This document shows, piece by piece, positions 41,589-50,497 of a DNA stretch of 64,000 nt (position 1 is its first letter; each line of letters begins with the position of its first letter). The stretch spans positions 868,001 through 932,000 of the forward strand of contig CP070896.1 in the NCBI GenBank assembly GCA_017084465.1, read 5' to 3'. This DNA comes from Lacrimispora xylanisolvens. Its GTDB lineage: Bacteria; Bacillota; Clostridia; Lachnospirales; Lachnospiraceae. The notes below the pieces were generated by a model. That model worked only from the letters and a program-made list of their open reading frames with translations, did no database searches and was not told where the DNA came from. Position numbers and translations under genes: made by a program.

Positions 41589-42942
41589 TTACCGGATCGC
41601 CTGAGGAAAACTGAATACATGAAGAGGATCATACCGACTCTCTGTCTGTCTTAATCTGCAGACATTCTCGCCGTAATACTCCTCTTCATAATCTGGCAGC
41701 CGGTTATAGGGGAAATTGACATAGGATCCCTCTGTCATTCCCTTTATATACTGAAACCTGGGATAAAGCCACTGCCTGTTAATCTCCCCATAGCAATCAT
41801 TTTCCCACACAGACTGAATCCCCATGATATAAAACGCATCCCTGAAAAAATAAGCGGTGCTGACAGGGCTTACCTCCCGGATCTTACCGCCAAGTGCATA
41901 GACGGTAACTGCCGCATAAACCGAGCCTTCCGCCCGTTCTGCTATCAGGCCGGCAATCTGCATCCGCTCTTTTTCCCCGTACATTCTTTGAACAAATCGT
42001 CCAGTGGACTGAAACTTTTCAGAATCCGGATAGGAAGATTGTATTTTTTCCATAGCCTGAAAAAACGACAGTTCCTCATAAGATAAAACCGCTCCGTCCC
42101 TTTCAAAAGGGTCCAATATGGTCGCGGCTTCCCTTGCAGATCCATAAAACAAACCTCTTCCGAAAATCCCAAGTCCGTCTTGTGGTGAATTGTACATACT
42201 GATATTCATGGTAATTCGGGGATCCAGACCCACCAGCCATTTCTGCCAGACTCCTAAAAATCCCGCCATTTCCTCAAGACCAGGTTTGATATACTCAAGA
42301 TCCACCAGAGTTACTGCTGTTATCCTGGGCGGCAGCTTATACTTTAAAGAGGTAACAACACCAAAATTACCTCCGCCAGCTCCTCTTAAAGCCCAGAACA
42401 GATCTGGATTACAGGTTTCATCCGCAGTTAAGACCTTACCTTCATAATTAACTATTTCCACAGCTTTTAAGCTGTCACAGCCAAGCCCCAGGAAACGGCT
42501 TGAATATCCCCAGCCACCTCCCAGTGTATAACCAGCTGCTCCTACAGTAGGACAGGTTCCTCCCGGAAAGGGATATCCCTTTTCTCCTGCAAAATTGTAC
42601 ACTTCCCGGTTTTGAACACCGCTTTCCATGACAATACACTGCCCGGAACCAGAAAGACGGATGTCCTTCATCTGGCTCACATCAATCACCAATACCCCGT
42701 TTCCGGTGGAGTAACCCTGATAATGATGACCGCCTGACCGGATTCGTATTCCCATCTCATGCCGTCTTGCATAATGTACTGCATTTTGTATATCAGAAAT
42801 CTGGCTGCAATAAACAATTACCTCCGGGAATTTCTGAACTGCCCGGTTCCACTCCTGCCTGGCTTTCATATTCTTTCTGGCAGGGAGTAATAATTACTCC
42901 CGTTAAACCATCTTTATATAAACTCACTTTTATCACCAGCAT
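41589..42942 (-). CDS. FAD-linked oxidoreductase, berberine bridge enzyme type (frameshifted near the N-terminus)
   Basis: About 450 residues after repair. The PCMH/VAO FAD domain has IRSGGHHYQGYS and GGTCPTVGAAGYTLGGGWG, placing the His and Cys that tie FAD bicovalently in berberine-bridge-type oxidases; the C-terminal BBE domain ends NVCRLRQTESRYDPLHVFSFPQAI. An extra A near 42865 hides the true start: without it ATG at 42942 gives MLVIKVSLYKDGLTGVIITPCQKEYEARQEWNRAVQ. Such enzymes oxidise sugars or small alcohols and usually use oxygen, which is odd for an anaerobe. No signal peptide; substrate unknown. Confidence 0.85.
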
Positions 42943-43015
42943 TTCTCATAGATTCAGATTCATACTGTATGATATGAGTTTGTCTATCAACAGGGCACTC
43001 TGGCTGTCCGGCTGA

Positions 43016-44389
43016 TTATTTCCCCTCTGCTTCTAACTGGGCAATCTTTTCCTGAAACTGAGGAAGATGCTTTTTTGTGAGCCACTAGAAGTTCATCAAG
43101 GATAGTTCCCGCAATCTTACCGCTTGGAACCAGTGGATTTAAGGTAAATGCCTGCTGTGCAGTTCCGTAATCACCGGTTACTGCTGCCTTTATGGTAGTC
43201 AGTTCCATGTCCTTCATCAGCTGCAGCAATCCTCTGGTGGAAGAATCAAAGCTGCCCCATGAGATGGGCACCGGACCGCCTGCTGTAATAATGCTGCTGA
43301 CTTCCACAACCACGTCATCTGGCAGATCGGAGATTGCGCCGTTGTTTCTGGTGCTCACAACCATGGTGGTCTTATCATTATAAATGGATGCGATCAGCTC
43401 ACAGGCAGCATCGGAATAGAACGCACCGCCCCGCTTTTCCAGCTGAACCGGCTTTATATTCAAATCCGGATCCTTATAAAGTTCAAAAAGTTCTGCTTCT
43501 GTCTTCTTTACAAGCTCTGCTCTTGTTTCCCCTTTTGCAAACGCCTCCAGCTCTTCCTTCAGCATATCATCCGTAATGTAATAATACCGGTGATACATAC
43601 AAGGAATGATTCCAAGATCTCTGATCTGATCTGCTAAAAAAGCGATATTGGGAATATTCTGAACTCCGGAACTTTTCAGCCCCTGCATGGCTTTTTTAAG
43701 GCCATCCGGTTTTGTATATACTGACTCAAGAACTTCTCCTGTTTTTTCTACACCCTCATGATTCCATACTCTGTGCCAGTGGAAGTGATTTAAGCCGCCG
43801 AAACGGAAAAACAAATCCTCTTCCTTTTCCTGCAAAGCTCCTGCCGCAATCTTTCTGCACATAATGGGAACGTTGCACAGACCCACTACCTTATCCCATT
43901 TGCCGTATCGCATCACCGCTTCGGTCACCATGCCAGAGGGGTTTGTAAAGTTTACAAGCCATGCATCCGGGCAGAGTTCCTTCATATCCTCTACAATTTC
44001 CAGAATGACTGGAACTGTACGAAACGCCTTAAACATGCCGCCTGCACCGTTGGTCTCCTGCCCGATTACACCGTGTGACAGCGGAATCCGTTCATCCTTA
44101 ATCCGTGCATCCAAAAGGCCTACCCGAAACTGGGTGGAAACAAAATCTGCATCCTTTAAAGCTGCTCTCCGATCCAGAGTTAAATGAACCTCCCAGTCAA
44201 GACCTGCTGCTTTCACCATACGTTTTGCAAGGTTTCCTACAATCTCCAGCTTTTCTTTTCCCTCTTCAATATCCACCAGCCAGATTTCTCCGATGGGAAG
44301 TTCCTCTTTCCGTTTAATAAAACCTTCTATCAGTTCGGGGTATAACTGGACCCGCCTCCAATGGTTACTATTTTAATTTTCCCTTTCAT
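43016..44389 (-). CDS. 6-phospho-beta-glucosidase, GH4 (two frameshifts)
   Basis: About 457 residues. NAD-binding start KIVTIGGGSSYTPELIEG appears only after restoring a C in the C4 run near 44347; TNPSGMVTEAVMR, the metal Cys in VGLCNVPI and the His in LNHFHWHR are in place. A second break (extra A near 43078) garbles the end; repaired it reads LLVAHKKHLPQFQEKIAQLEAEGK and stops at 43016. GH4 enzymes use NAD and Mn in an elimination mechanism on phosphorylated glycosides (CelF/LicH type here). It follows an RpiR regulator gene whose terminator lies between them. Confidence 0.9.
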
Positions 44390-44497
44390 CTGCTTACCTC
44401 CAGGTATTTGATAAAAAAAGCATACTCCAAAAATCCCGGAAAGGGAACGGATTTACCTTCTTTGGTAACAAGCAAGGGTGTTTTGGCATTTGTTCCA

Positions 44498-44526
44498 CAA
44501 AAAAAACAGGGTGTTTTATCCCTGTT
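44498..44526 (-). terminator. Terminator of the RpiR gene
   Basis: On the minus strand AACAGGG and CCCTGTT form a stem followed by eight T. The left arm includes the stop codon of the RpiR gene. Transcription into the GH4 gene would need read-through or a promoter in 44400-44497. Confidence 0.85.
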
Positions 44527-45263
44527 TCTTTTCCATGGTCAGCCTTGCCAGGGCTTCCACGATATAAACTGCCGGAATCTGAGAAGTGATATCCACCTTC
44601 ATCTCTTCCAGCTCTTTTCTTTCTTTTTGAATATAATAGGAAATGTTGTAATCTGAAATTCTTGCCAGAGTGCTGTTCCTGCTGTTTGTAATGGATACCA
44701 GAGTGCTGCTGCTCTCCTTCAATATAGAAGAATTCCTCTATAATAATATTGGTCTCCCCTTCCACAGACAAAACAATAATAATACTTTCTTCCGGAAATT
44801 CCAGATTAATGGGAAACATGGGACCGTTAATCCCGGTTGAAAATATTCCGATATTGCAGAAATACCGGCTTGCATATTCAGCCATGATTCCTGAATTACC
44901 AGATCCAATAAATATAATCTGCCGTTTGCCTGCAATCACTTCGGCGATTGTATCCAGCTGTTTTTGAAACGCATCTGAATTGACCCGTTCAAAAAAATCT
45001 GTAATGGAGGATAGATCAAACCGTTTTTTCACAGATCCTTTCTTTTCCTTTTCCAGCTTAAACCGCACCTTAAATTCCGAAAAACCGCTGCACATGGTTT
45101 TCCTGCAAAACCGGGTGATGGTGGTGGTAGACACATGAGCTTCCTTCGCCACCTCACGGATTGTCATATACGGTATCTTCTCACTGTTTCTTAATATATA
45201 ATTGTAAACCTCGTAGTCCAGTTCCCCAAATTGTTCCATCACCTGACGGGAAAACAATGTCAT
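44516..45263 (-). CDS. RpiR/MurR family regulator (frameshifted)
   Basis: About 249 residues. The N-terminal HTH_6 domain (YMTIREVAKEAHVSTTTITRFCRK, about 30-60) precedes a SIS sugar-phosphate-binding domain (IIFIGSGNSGIMAEYASRYF; LVSITNSRNSTLARISDYNI). A frame break near 44730 lies between SVEGETNIII and KESSSTLVSITNS. RpiR proteins sense sugar phosphates; next to a GH4 phospho-beta-glucosidase this one likely controls beta-glucoside or related sugar use. Confidence 0.85.
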
Positions 45264-45290
45264 TGCCAGTCACCTCTTATTAATCCTGTT

Positions 45291-45533
45291 TCATCTGTTT
45301 TTCTGATACCAGGTAAATATTTCATGAATGTCCTCCGGTGTAGTCCGGCAGCATCCACCAATCAGACCTGCGCCTGCCTCATACCACTTTGCTGCCCACT
45401 GTCCGTACTGCCCCGGCTCCTTCACTCCATGCCAGGTCTTACAGCAGGCATCATAAGTCTCTCCGCTGTTTGGATATGCAACAATGGGAAGGCATGTATC
45501 AGTATTATAAGTCACATGCCCCAGATTCAGCAA
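45291..45533 (-). pseudogene. Homocysteine S-methyltransferase remnant (C-terminal quarter)
   Basis: Only about 75 residues of the C-terminal end remain: PIVAYPNSGETYDACCKTWHG and the zinc motif LIGGCCRTTPEDI of MmuM/HMT enzymes, which are about 310 residues long. A short out-of-frame stretch just before (ENIKQVAES) also fits the family. The rest is missing; upstream lies the terminator of an unrelated amidase, so the gap is a deletion and not a base-calling slip. The remnant cannot be functional. Confidence 0.8.
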
Positions 45534-45564
45534 CCTGTTTTATGTTTTCATAAAAACTTCCATT

Positions 45565-45603
45565 TAAAAATGCTTTCTTTGAAGCATTTACCTCAAAGAA
45601 AGC
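45565..45603 (-). terminator. Terminator of the amidase gene
   Basis: On the minus strand GCTTTCTTTGA pairs perfectly with TCAAAGAAAGC, followed by ATTTTT. Confidence 0.88.
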
Positions 45604-45625
45604 ATTACTTAAAAGCTTTTCAGAC

Positions 45626-46195
45626 CTATGCAAATCCGAAATACCGTAAAATACCCAGATAGATTCCGTAAGCAAATCCATACTGGTCATTTTCAAGCTT
45701 TTCTGCATCCGATGGATTGCTTATATATCCCAGTTCTACTAAATTAGCGGGCATATCTGCATTCCTAAGTACATATAAAGAGGGATTTTCACGGATTCCG
45801 TTGTTTCTGGTTCCAACCATATCATTAATCCCGCCCATAATTTGTTCCGCCAGCCACTGTCCCTGGGTAAAATACTGATAGATGTATACTTCCGTTCCAT
45901 TAATTTCGGGATTAGGATTTAAATTACAGTGGATGCTGATAAAATAATTTGCCGGCCACTGGTTTGCCATTGCAACCCTGGCAGCCAGGCTGGTAGTATT
46001 GTTGGTACCCAGAACGGTATCCGGCTGTGGTCTAGAGACTCTCGCTTCAAACCTGGGATCACTGTTTAAGAGGTCTCGAAGGTAAATTCCCACCTGGTAA
46101 TTAATTTCTGATTCCTGTAGTCCATTGGCCTCTGCACCGCTGTTAAAATATCCGCTGGGATTATGCCCCTGATCAATAAATATTTTAATTGCCAT
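45626..46195 (-). CDS. N-acetylmuramoyl-L-alanine amidase (Amidase_3)
   Basis: 189 residues from the ATG at 46195, preceded by AGGAAA; a longer frame to 46327 overlaps the next gene and has no ribosome site. Zinc ligands are His in IDQGHNPSG, Glu in LQESEIN and His in SIHCN, with the catalytic Glu in LVELGYISN. It cleaves the amide between muramic acid and the peptide. There is no signal peptide or wall-binding domain, as in some sporulation or phage-type amidases, so export is unclear. Confidence 0.9.
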   Translation of the reverse strand: MAIKIFIDQGHNPSGYFNSGAEANGLQESEINYQVGIYLRDLLNSDPRFEARVSRPQPDTVLGTNNTTSLAARVAMANQWPANYFISIHCNLNPNPEINGTEVYIYQYFTQGQWLAEQIMGGINDMVGTRNNGIRENPSLYVLRNADMPANLVELGYISNPSDAEKLENDQYGFAYGIYLGILRYFGFA

Positions 46196-46292
46196 CTCGC
46201 ATTTCCTTTCCTGCTTCACTATATTAAATATATTCTGGGAAATGGTAAATGCTACATATTTTGGATTTTTTTGTATATTTTTGAATGTATTT

Positions 46293-47135
46293 TTATGAAT
46301 AAATAACCTTTTCCCCATGCCTTCCAAGCCAGTATGGCAAACCGGGATATTTAATGGTTATATAATCTTCAAAACGGTCGGGGTCTTCCTGATTGCTGGA
46401 AAACATCTCATAATGGCCGGGAACCGTAAGCCCCGGTTTCATTGCCCCTGCTAAATCCACTGCTTCCTGATACGTCATGTTTCCTATGATATTGGAACGG
46501 TAGCGTACTCCATCCCTTCCGTTGATGGGAAGAAACATCACATCCATATCCCCAAAACTTCTTAATTTGCCGTACAGTCCTTCATAAATACAGGTATCGC
46601 CTGAATGATACAGCTTAACGCCCATTCCTTCTATCACAACTCCTGTGTAAGGATATTGACCGGTAACCGGATCCTGATCCAGAAACTCGTGAGCAGATGC
46701 AATCCCTGTTATTTTAATACCATCTTTTAATATCTGGATTTTTCCATCGTTAAGCCCCAGAAAGCGGCTTTTATCAATCATAAGATCCTCACTGAGTACA
46801 GGGATCAGCTTCTCCGGCACAAGAAACAAGGCATTTGGCGAGCTGACGGAAAGCTGATGCCAGACGTTGCGGTCAATGTGATCCAAATGATCATGAGTTC
46901 CAATTATGTAATCTGCATTGGTTATCTCACTGGGATCAAAGAGCGGTGCAATTCTTCTGTCAGGACGTTCAGAGAGAAATGCATCGATATAGATTGTAAC
47001 CGTACCCAGCTTTACTGCATACCCCAGCTGCCCAAGCCACCAGAACGCTGCCTGTCCTTCCCCTGGTACTGTCTCATTTATTTCTGCAATTAAGTCTTTT
47101 CCGCTTTTCGCGGTTTCCATGTACTGCTGTTTCAT
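46293..47135 (-). CDS. Metallo-beta-lactamase fold hydrolase, UlaG-like
   Basis: 280 residues, intact. THDHLDHID is the di-metal H-x-H-x-D-H motif; further ligands are in IASAHEFL, HSGDTCIYEG and VPGHYEM. Its closest named relative by layout is UlaG, L-ascorbate-6-phosphate lactonase. No ula PTS genes are near, so the substrate is open. The promoter at 47178-47205 drives it. Confidence 0.85.
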   Translation of the reverse strand: MKQQYMETAKSGKDLIAEINETVPGEGQAAFWWLGQLGYAVKLGTVTIYIDAFLSERPDRRIAPLFDPSEITNADYIIGTHDHLDHIDRNVWHQLSVSSPNALFLVPEKLIPVLSEDLMIDKSRFLGLNDGKIQILKDGIKITGIASAHEFLDQDPVTGQYPYTGVVIEGMGVKLYHSGDTCIYEGLYGKLRSFGDMDVMFLPINGRDGVRYRSNIIGNMTYQEAVDLAGAMKPGLTVPGHYEMFSSNQEDPDRFEDYITIKYPGLPYWLGRHGEKVIYS

Positions 47136-47177
47136 TTTAAATCCGCCTCCGGTTCCATGTTTTTACTTTCAGATTTT

Positions 47178-47205
47178 ATCATACCACAGATTTTTCCAGT
47201 TGCAA
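47178..47205 (-). promoter_or_regulatory. Promoter of the UlaG-like gene
   Basis: On the minus strand TTGCAA (47205-47200) and TATGAT (47183-47178) are spaced by 16 bases, 43 bases before the start codon. Confidence 0.6.
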
Positions 47206-47223
47206 CCTGCCCATATCAGAAAA

Positions 47224-47249
47224 TGCCGGGCTGCATTAACAGCCCGGCA
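47224..47249. terminator. Orphan GC-rich hairpin between divergent genes
   Basis: TGCCGGGCTG and CAGCCCGGCA make a perfect 10-bp stem with loop CATTAA. On the minus strand ATTTTCTG follows. It lies upstream of both flanking promoters in a 350-base gene-free region (47136-47485), so it ends neither known gene. The remainder is AT-rich without a clear ORF. Confidence 0.55.
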
Positions 47250-47485
47250 GTACTATGTGCATGCTTAAGATAAATTTCTGGCTTCTGCAAAAACCTTCGT
47301 CAGCATATTTATAACTTTGCTATATTAATTGTTCTGAAATACCTCTTCTCATATTTTATCCTATGTACCATAGCTTTTCCCCGTGATGAAAAAAATGTTT
47401 TTTCCGTATCTTTTCCCTTTTTTTTCTTATTACATAAGGCAGTTTTGACGACATTCTAATCAGAAATATTAAAAGGAGAAAACAT

Positions 47486-48241
47486 ATGATAACCTACAAA
47501 AATCTTTATGACAATGGAAACATGCTTAAGATTAATGAACGTGGCTGTGTTAAGGTATTTGAGCATCAGAAAGATTTAAGTGTTGAAGCCGGCTCTGCCA
47601 TCGCTTCCTATTATGCTTCCAAGATGAATATCCGAAAAAGGCAGGTTTTAATTGAACTAAACGGCAATTCCTTCACCGTTCAGGCTGGTGCCATGCAGTG
47701 GACTTCCGGCTCCGTATCCATGACTTCCGGAATAAAGGGCGTAGGCGATTTTCTGGGTAAGGCACTTGCTTCAAAGGTAACAAAAGAATCTTCTGCAAAG
47801 CCGGAATTTAAAGGCAGCGGTCTTTTGATGCTGGAGCCCACTTACAAGCATATTCTTCTGGAGGAGGTTTCCGAATGGGGAAGTATGGTGCTGGAAGACG
47901 GATTATTCCTGGCCTGTGATTCCGACATCAAACAGAATGTAGTTGCAAGAACCACACTGACTTCAGCAGTTGCCGGTAAGGAAGGGTTCTTTAACCTATG
48001 CCTGACCGGACAGGGAATTGCTGTTTTAGAAAGCCCGGTACCCAGAGAAGAGCTGATTGAATTTGAATTAAAAGACGATGAAATTAAAATTGACGGAAAC
48101 ATGGCAATTGCCTGGTCTAATTCCTTAAAATTCACGGTAGAACGTTCCTCCAAATCCCTGATTGGTTCCGCAGTATCAGGGGAAGGCCTTGTCAATGTTT
48201 ACCGGGGAACCGGCAAGATTCTCATGGCGCCAGTGGGTTAA
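47486..48241 (+). CDS. AIM24 / TIGR00266 family protein
   Basis: 251 residues, intact, all-beta. Repeated short strands with VEAGSAIASYYASKM, VQAGAMQWTSGSVSM, GSGLLMLEP, GQGIAVLESPVP and SGEGLVNVYRGTGKILMAP show the duplicated beta-helix of the tryptophan RNA-binding-attenuator-like AIM24 family. Function in bacteria is not established; some members are linked to envelope stress. AAAGGAG precedes the start. It ends in its own terminator just before the two-component operon. Confidence 0.85.
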   Translation: MITYKNLYDNGNMLKINERGCVKVFEHQKDLSVEAGSAIASYYASKMNIRKRQVLIELNGNSFTVQAGAMQWTSGSVSMTSGIKGVGDFLGKALASKVTKESSAKPEFKGSGLLMLEPTYKHILLEEVSEWGSMVLEDGLFLACDSDIKQNVVARTTLTSAVAGKEGFFNLCLTGQGIAVLESPVPREELIEFELKDDEIKIDGNMAIAWSNSLKFTVERSSKSLIGSAVSGEGLVNVYRGTGKILMAPVG

Positions 48242-48264
48242 CAACTTCATTATTTATTAACCCC

Positions 48265-48306
48265 AAACCGGATATGTCACATAACCAATGACATATCCGG
48301 TTTTTG
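48265..48306 (+). terminator. Terminator after the AIM24 gene
   Basis: AAACCGGATATGTCA and TGACATATCCGGTTT form a perfect 15-bp stem running into a T tract. Confidence 0.92.
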
Positions 48307-48360
48307 ATTATAAATATCTAAATAAATTTTAAAACAATTACGGAAATAATGTCTCACTAT

Positions 48361-48421
48361 TTCTTAATAATTCTTAAATCAGGCTATATCGCCTTGTTAT
48401 TGCATCTATAAGTGATATAAT
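48361..48421 (+). promoter_or_regulatory. Promoter and tandem response-regulator sites of the Dlt-like operon
   Basis: TTGTTA (48394-48399) and TATAAT (48416-48421) are spaced by 16 bases. Two direct repeats TTCTTAA begin at 48361 and 48371, exactly 10 bases apart, and end 17 bases before the -35 box: the arrangement used by OmpR/VanR-type activators. The operon probably activates itself. Confidence 0.65.
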
Positions 48422-48456
48422 TCACTTGATTAAATCAATCAAGGAGGCATCTGTCC

Positions 48457-49170
48457 ATGAGTTCCATACAGCAGATATTGGTGGTAGATGACGACGCGGA
48501 TATCCGGGAAGTGATCCGTATACAGCTGGAGAACAAAGGCTATCTCGTTTTAGAGGCCGCTAACGGCAGCGACGCGGTAAATACAGTTAGAGAAAATCCT
48601 GATATCGACCTGATTATACTGGATATCATGATGCCAGGTATGTCCGGGATTGAGGCATGTGCACAAATTAGAACCTTTCATTCCGCACCGGTATTATTTT
48701 TAACTGCAAAATCAAAAGAGACAGATAAAAACGATGCTTACGAAAACGGCGGCGATGATTATCTGGTGAAACCATTTTCCCAGGCAGAACTTTTTATGAA
48801 AATTCAGTCTCTCTTAAGAAGATACGTTGTCTACAAAGGGAAATCGGAATCTTCCGTAAATCTTTCGGAAGTCCATGTTCAGGACATTGTGATTGATACG
48901 GTAAACCACTGGGTATACCGGGAAAATCAGAAAATAGAGCTGACCGATACGGAATATCTGGTTTTGATGTATCTGGTCAAAAACAAAGGTACTGCAAAAG
49001 ATGCTCAGGCCATCTATGAGGGGGTATGGAATGAAAAGTTTCTTCCTTCCTCCACCAATACCATTATGGTTCATATTTTAAAGCTGAGAAAGAAACTGGA
49101 ACTGGATTTTAATAATCCGTTAATTATCCGCACCGTCTGGGGAAAGGGATATCAGATTGATGAAGGGTAA
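48457..49170 (+). CDS. OmpR/VanR-type response regulator
   Basis: 237 residues, intact. The receiver has the acidic pair VVDDDAD, phospho-acceptor Asp56 (LIILDIMMPGM), Thr in LFLTAKS and Lys in YLVKPF; the C-terminal winged helix ends NTIMVHILKLRKKLE...TVWGKGYQID. It overlaps the kinase gene by 14 bases and is first in the seven-gene operon. The likely target is its own promoter with the TTCTTAA repeats. Confidence 0.95.
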   Translation: MSSIQQILVVDDDADIREVIRIQLENKGYLVLEAANGSDAVNTVRENPDIDLIILDIMMPGMSGIEACAQIRTFHSAPVLFLTAKSKETDKNDAYENGGDDYLVKPFSQAELFMKIQSLLRRYVVYKGKSESSVNLSEVHVQDIVIDTVNHWVYRENQKIELTDTEYLVLMYLVKNKGTAKDAQAIYEGVWNEKFLPSSTNTIMVHILKLRKKLELDFNNPLIIRTVWGKGYQIDEG

Positions 49171-50497
49171 AACATTATCCTCACTGCGTTATAAGCAGAT
49201 ACTTGTACTTCTGTTCGGAGCATTTTTAAGCTTCGCCGTATATCTGATTGTTGGAAGCCTGGGTGATTACATGGTTTCAAAGAAACACATGGATGAAGAC
49301 TCGGTACAGTATCGGTTAAACTCCTATCAGAATTCTTTTGAAAACTATGTGAAAAAAAATAAAATATCGGTAAAAAATGTAAGAGCCATCTCCAGATGGG
49401 TCAAGAATCATAAATATGTATATCTGACCATATATAACGGGGATGAAATTCTTTATGAATCCGGTTACTGGAATGATTCTTATTCTTCCTATGAAACTGC
49501 CACAACAATTGTGGAAAGCTGCAATCAGAAGGAACGTGATATTGTCTTTTCAGACGGCACCTACTCCGTATCCATCATCGATTCTTCTCAGATTAAATGG
49601 CTGGATGTAGTGCTTTACTGTTCCTGGATTATGTTTTTTATTGTATTTTTTATTATTATTATCCTTTATAACCGACGGATCATTCACCGGATTGTTCTTC
49701 TGTCAAAAGAAGTATCTTTAATTGAACAGGGTAATTTGGAACAGCCGATTTTTCATAAAGGAAATGATGAAATTTCACTTCTGGCTAAAAACGCAGATAA
49801 TATGCGTAATTCCATTATCACAAGATACAAAAGTGAAAAGGATGCCTGGGAAGCAAACAGCGAGCTGATTACCTCCATGTCCCACGATATCCGCACACCT
49901 TTAACTTCTTTAATCGGATATCTTGAGATTTTAGATTCCAAAGATTACCATTCTGAAGAACAGCTGGAGAAATACATTAAAAACTGTAAGGAAAAATCAA
50001 TTCAGCTGAAAGATTTATCTGATAAACTGTTTCAGTACTTCCTGGTATTTGGTAAGGATACCATCCTTATGAATATGGAAACCTTTGATGCGAGAATTCT
50101 GCTTCAACAGCTGTTAAGCGAGCATGTATTTAACTTAAACAGCCTTGGGTTTGAAGTACAGACTGAATTTATGAATGAACCCTGCACCATTTTAATTGAC
50201 ATTCAGTATTTAAAACGTCTCTTTGATAACCTGTTTTCCAATGTGAGAAAATATGCTGGTCACGGCACTCCTGTTGTAGTAAAAGGTGCCAGAGACGGTG
50301 ATAATTTAATAATCAGCATTACCAATGAAATCCGGACTGACCTGGTTTTTCAGGAAAGCACTAATATAGGATTGAAAACATGCGGAAAAATCGCCGAGCA
50401 GATGGACGGGAGTTTTGAAATCCTCACTACGGAATCACTTTTTACAGCCTGCGCCACTTTTCCCATAAAACCGGCAGGAAAGGAAACACAATCATGA
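49157..50497 (+). CDS. VanS-type sensor histidine kinase
   Basis: 446 residues, intact. Two membrane helices (about 14-35 and 152-174) enclose a roughly 115-residue extracellular sensor; then HAMP (about 175-230), the H-box SMSHDIRTPLTSLIGYLEIL (His near 242), and a HATPase with N-box FDNLFSNVRKYA and a short G-box (TNIGLKTCGKIAEQMDGS). The stop overlaps the ligase start as ATGA, so kinase and ligase are translationally coupled. This ties envelope sensing directly to the modification enzymes. Confidence 0.93.
   Translation: MMKGKTLSSLRYKQILVLLFGAFLSFAVYLIVGSLGDYMVSKKHMDEDSVQYRLNSYQNSFENYVKKNKISVKNVRAISRWVKNHKYVYLTIYNGDEILYESGYWNDSYSSYETATTIVESCNQKERDIVFSDGTYSVSIIDSSQIKWLDVVLYCSWIMFFIVFFIIIILYNRRIIHRIVLLSKEVSLIEQGNLEQPIFHKGNDEISLLAKNADNMRNSIITRYKSEKDAWEANSELITSMSHDIRTPLTSLIGYLEILDSKDYHSEEQLEKYIKNCKEKSIQLKDLSDKLFQYFLVFGKDTILMNMETFDARILLQQLLSEHVFNLNSLGFEVQTEFMNEPCTILIDIQYLKRLFDNLFSNVRKYAGHGTPVVVKGARDGDNLIISITNEIRTDLVFQESTNIGLKTCGKIAEQMDGSFEILTTESLFTACATFPIKPAGKETQS

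Noticed and set aside
45626..46195. Prophage endolysin
   Set aside because: No holin, integrase or other phage gene is near; the amidase alone does not support a prophage.
48457..50497. Vancomycin resistance (van) cluster suggested by VanRS-like proteins
   Set aside because: No vanH, D-Ala-D-Lac ligase or vanX follows; the downstream genes are a Dlt-like set.
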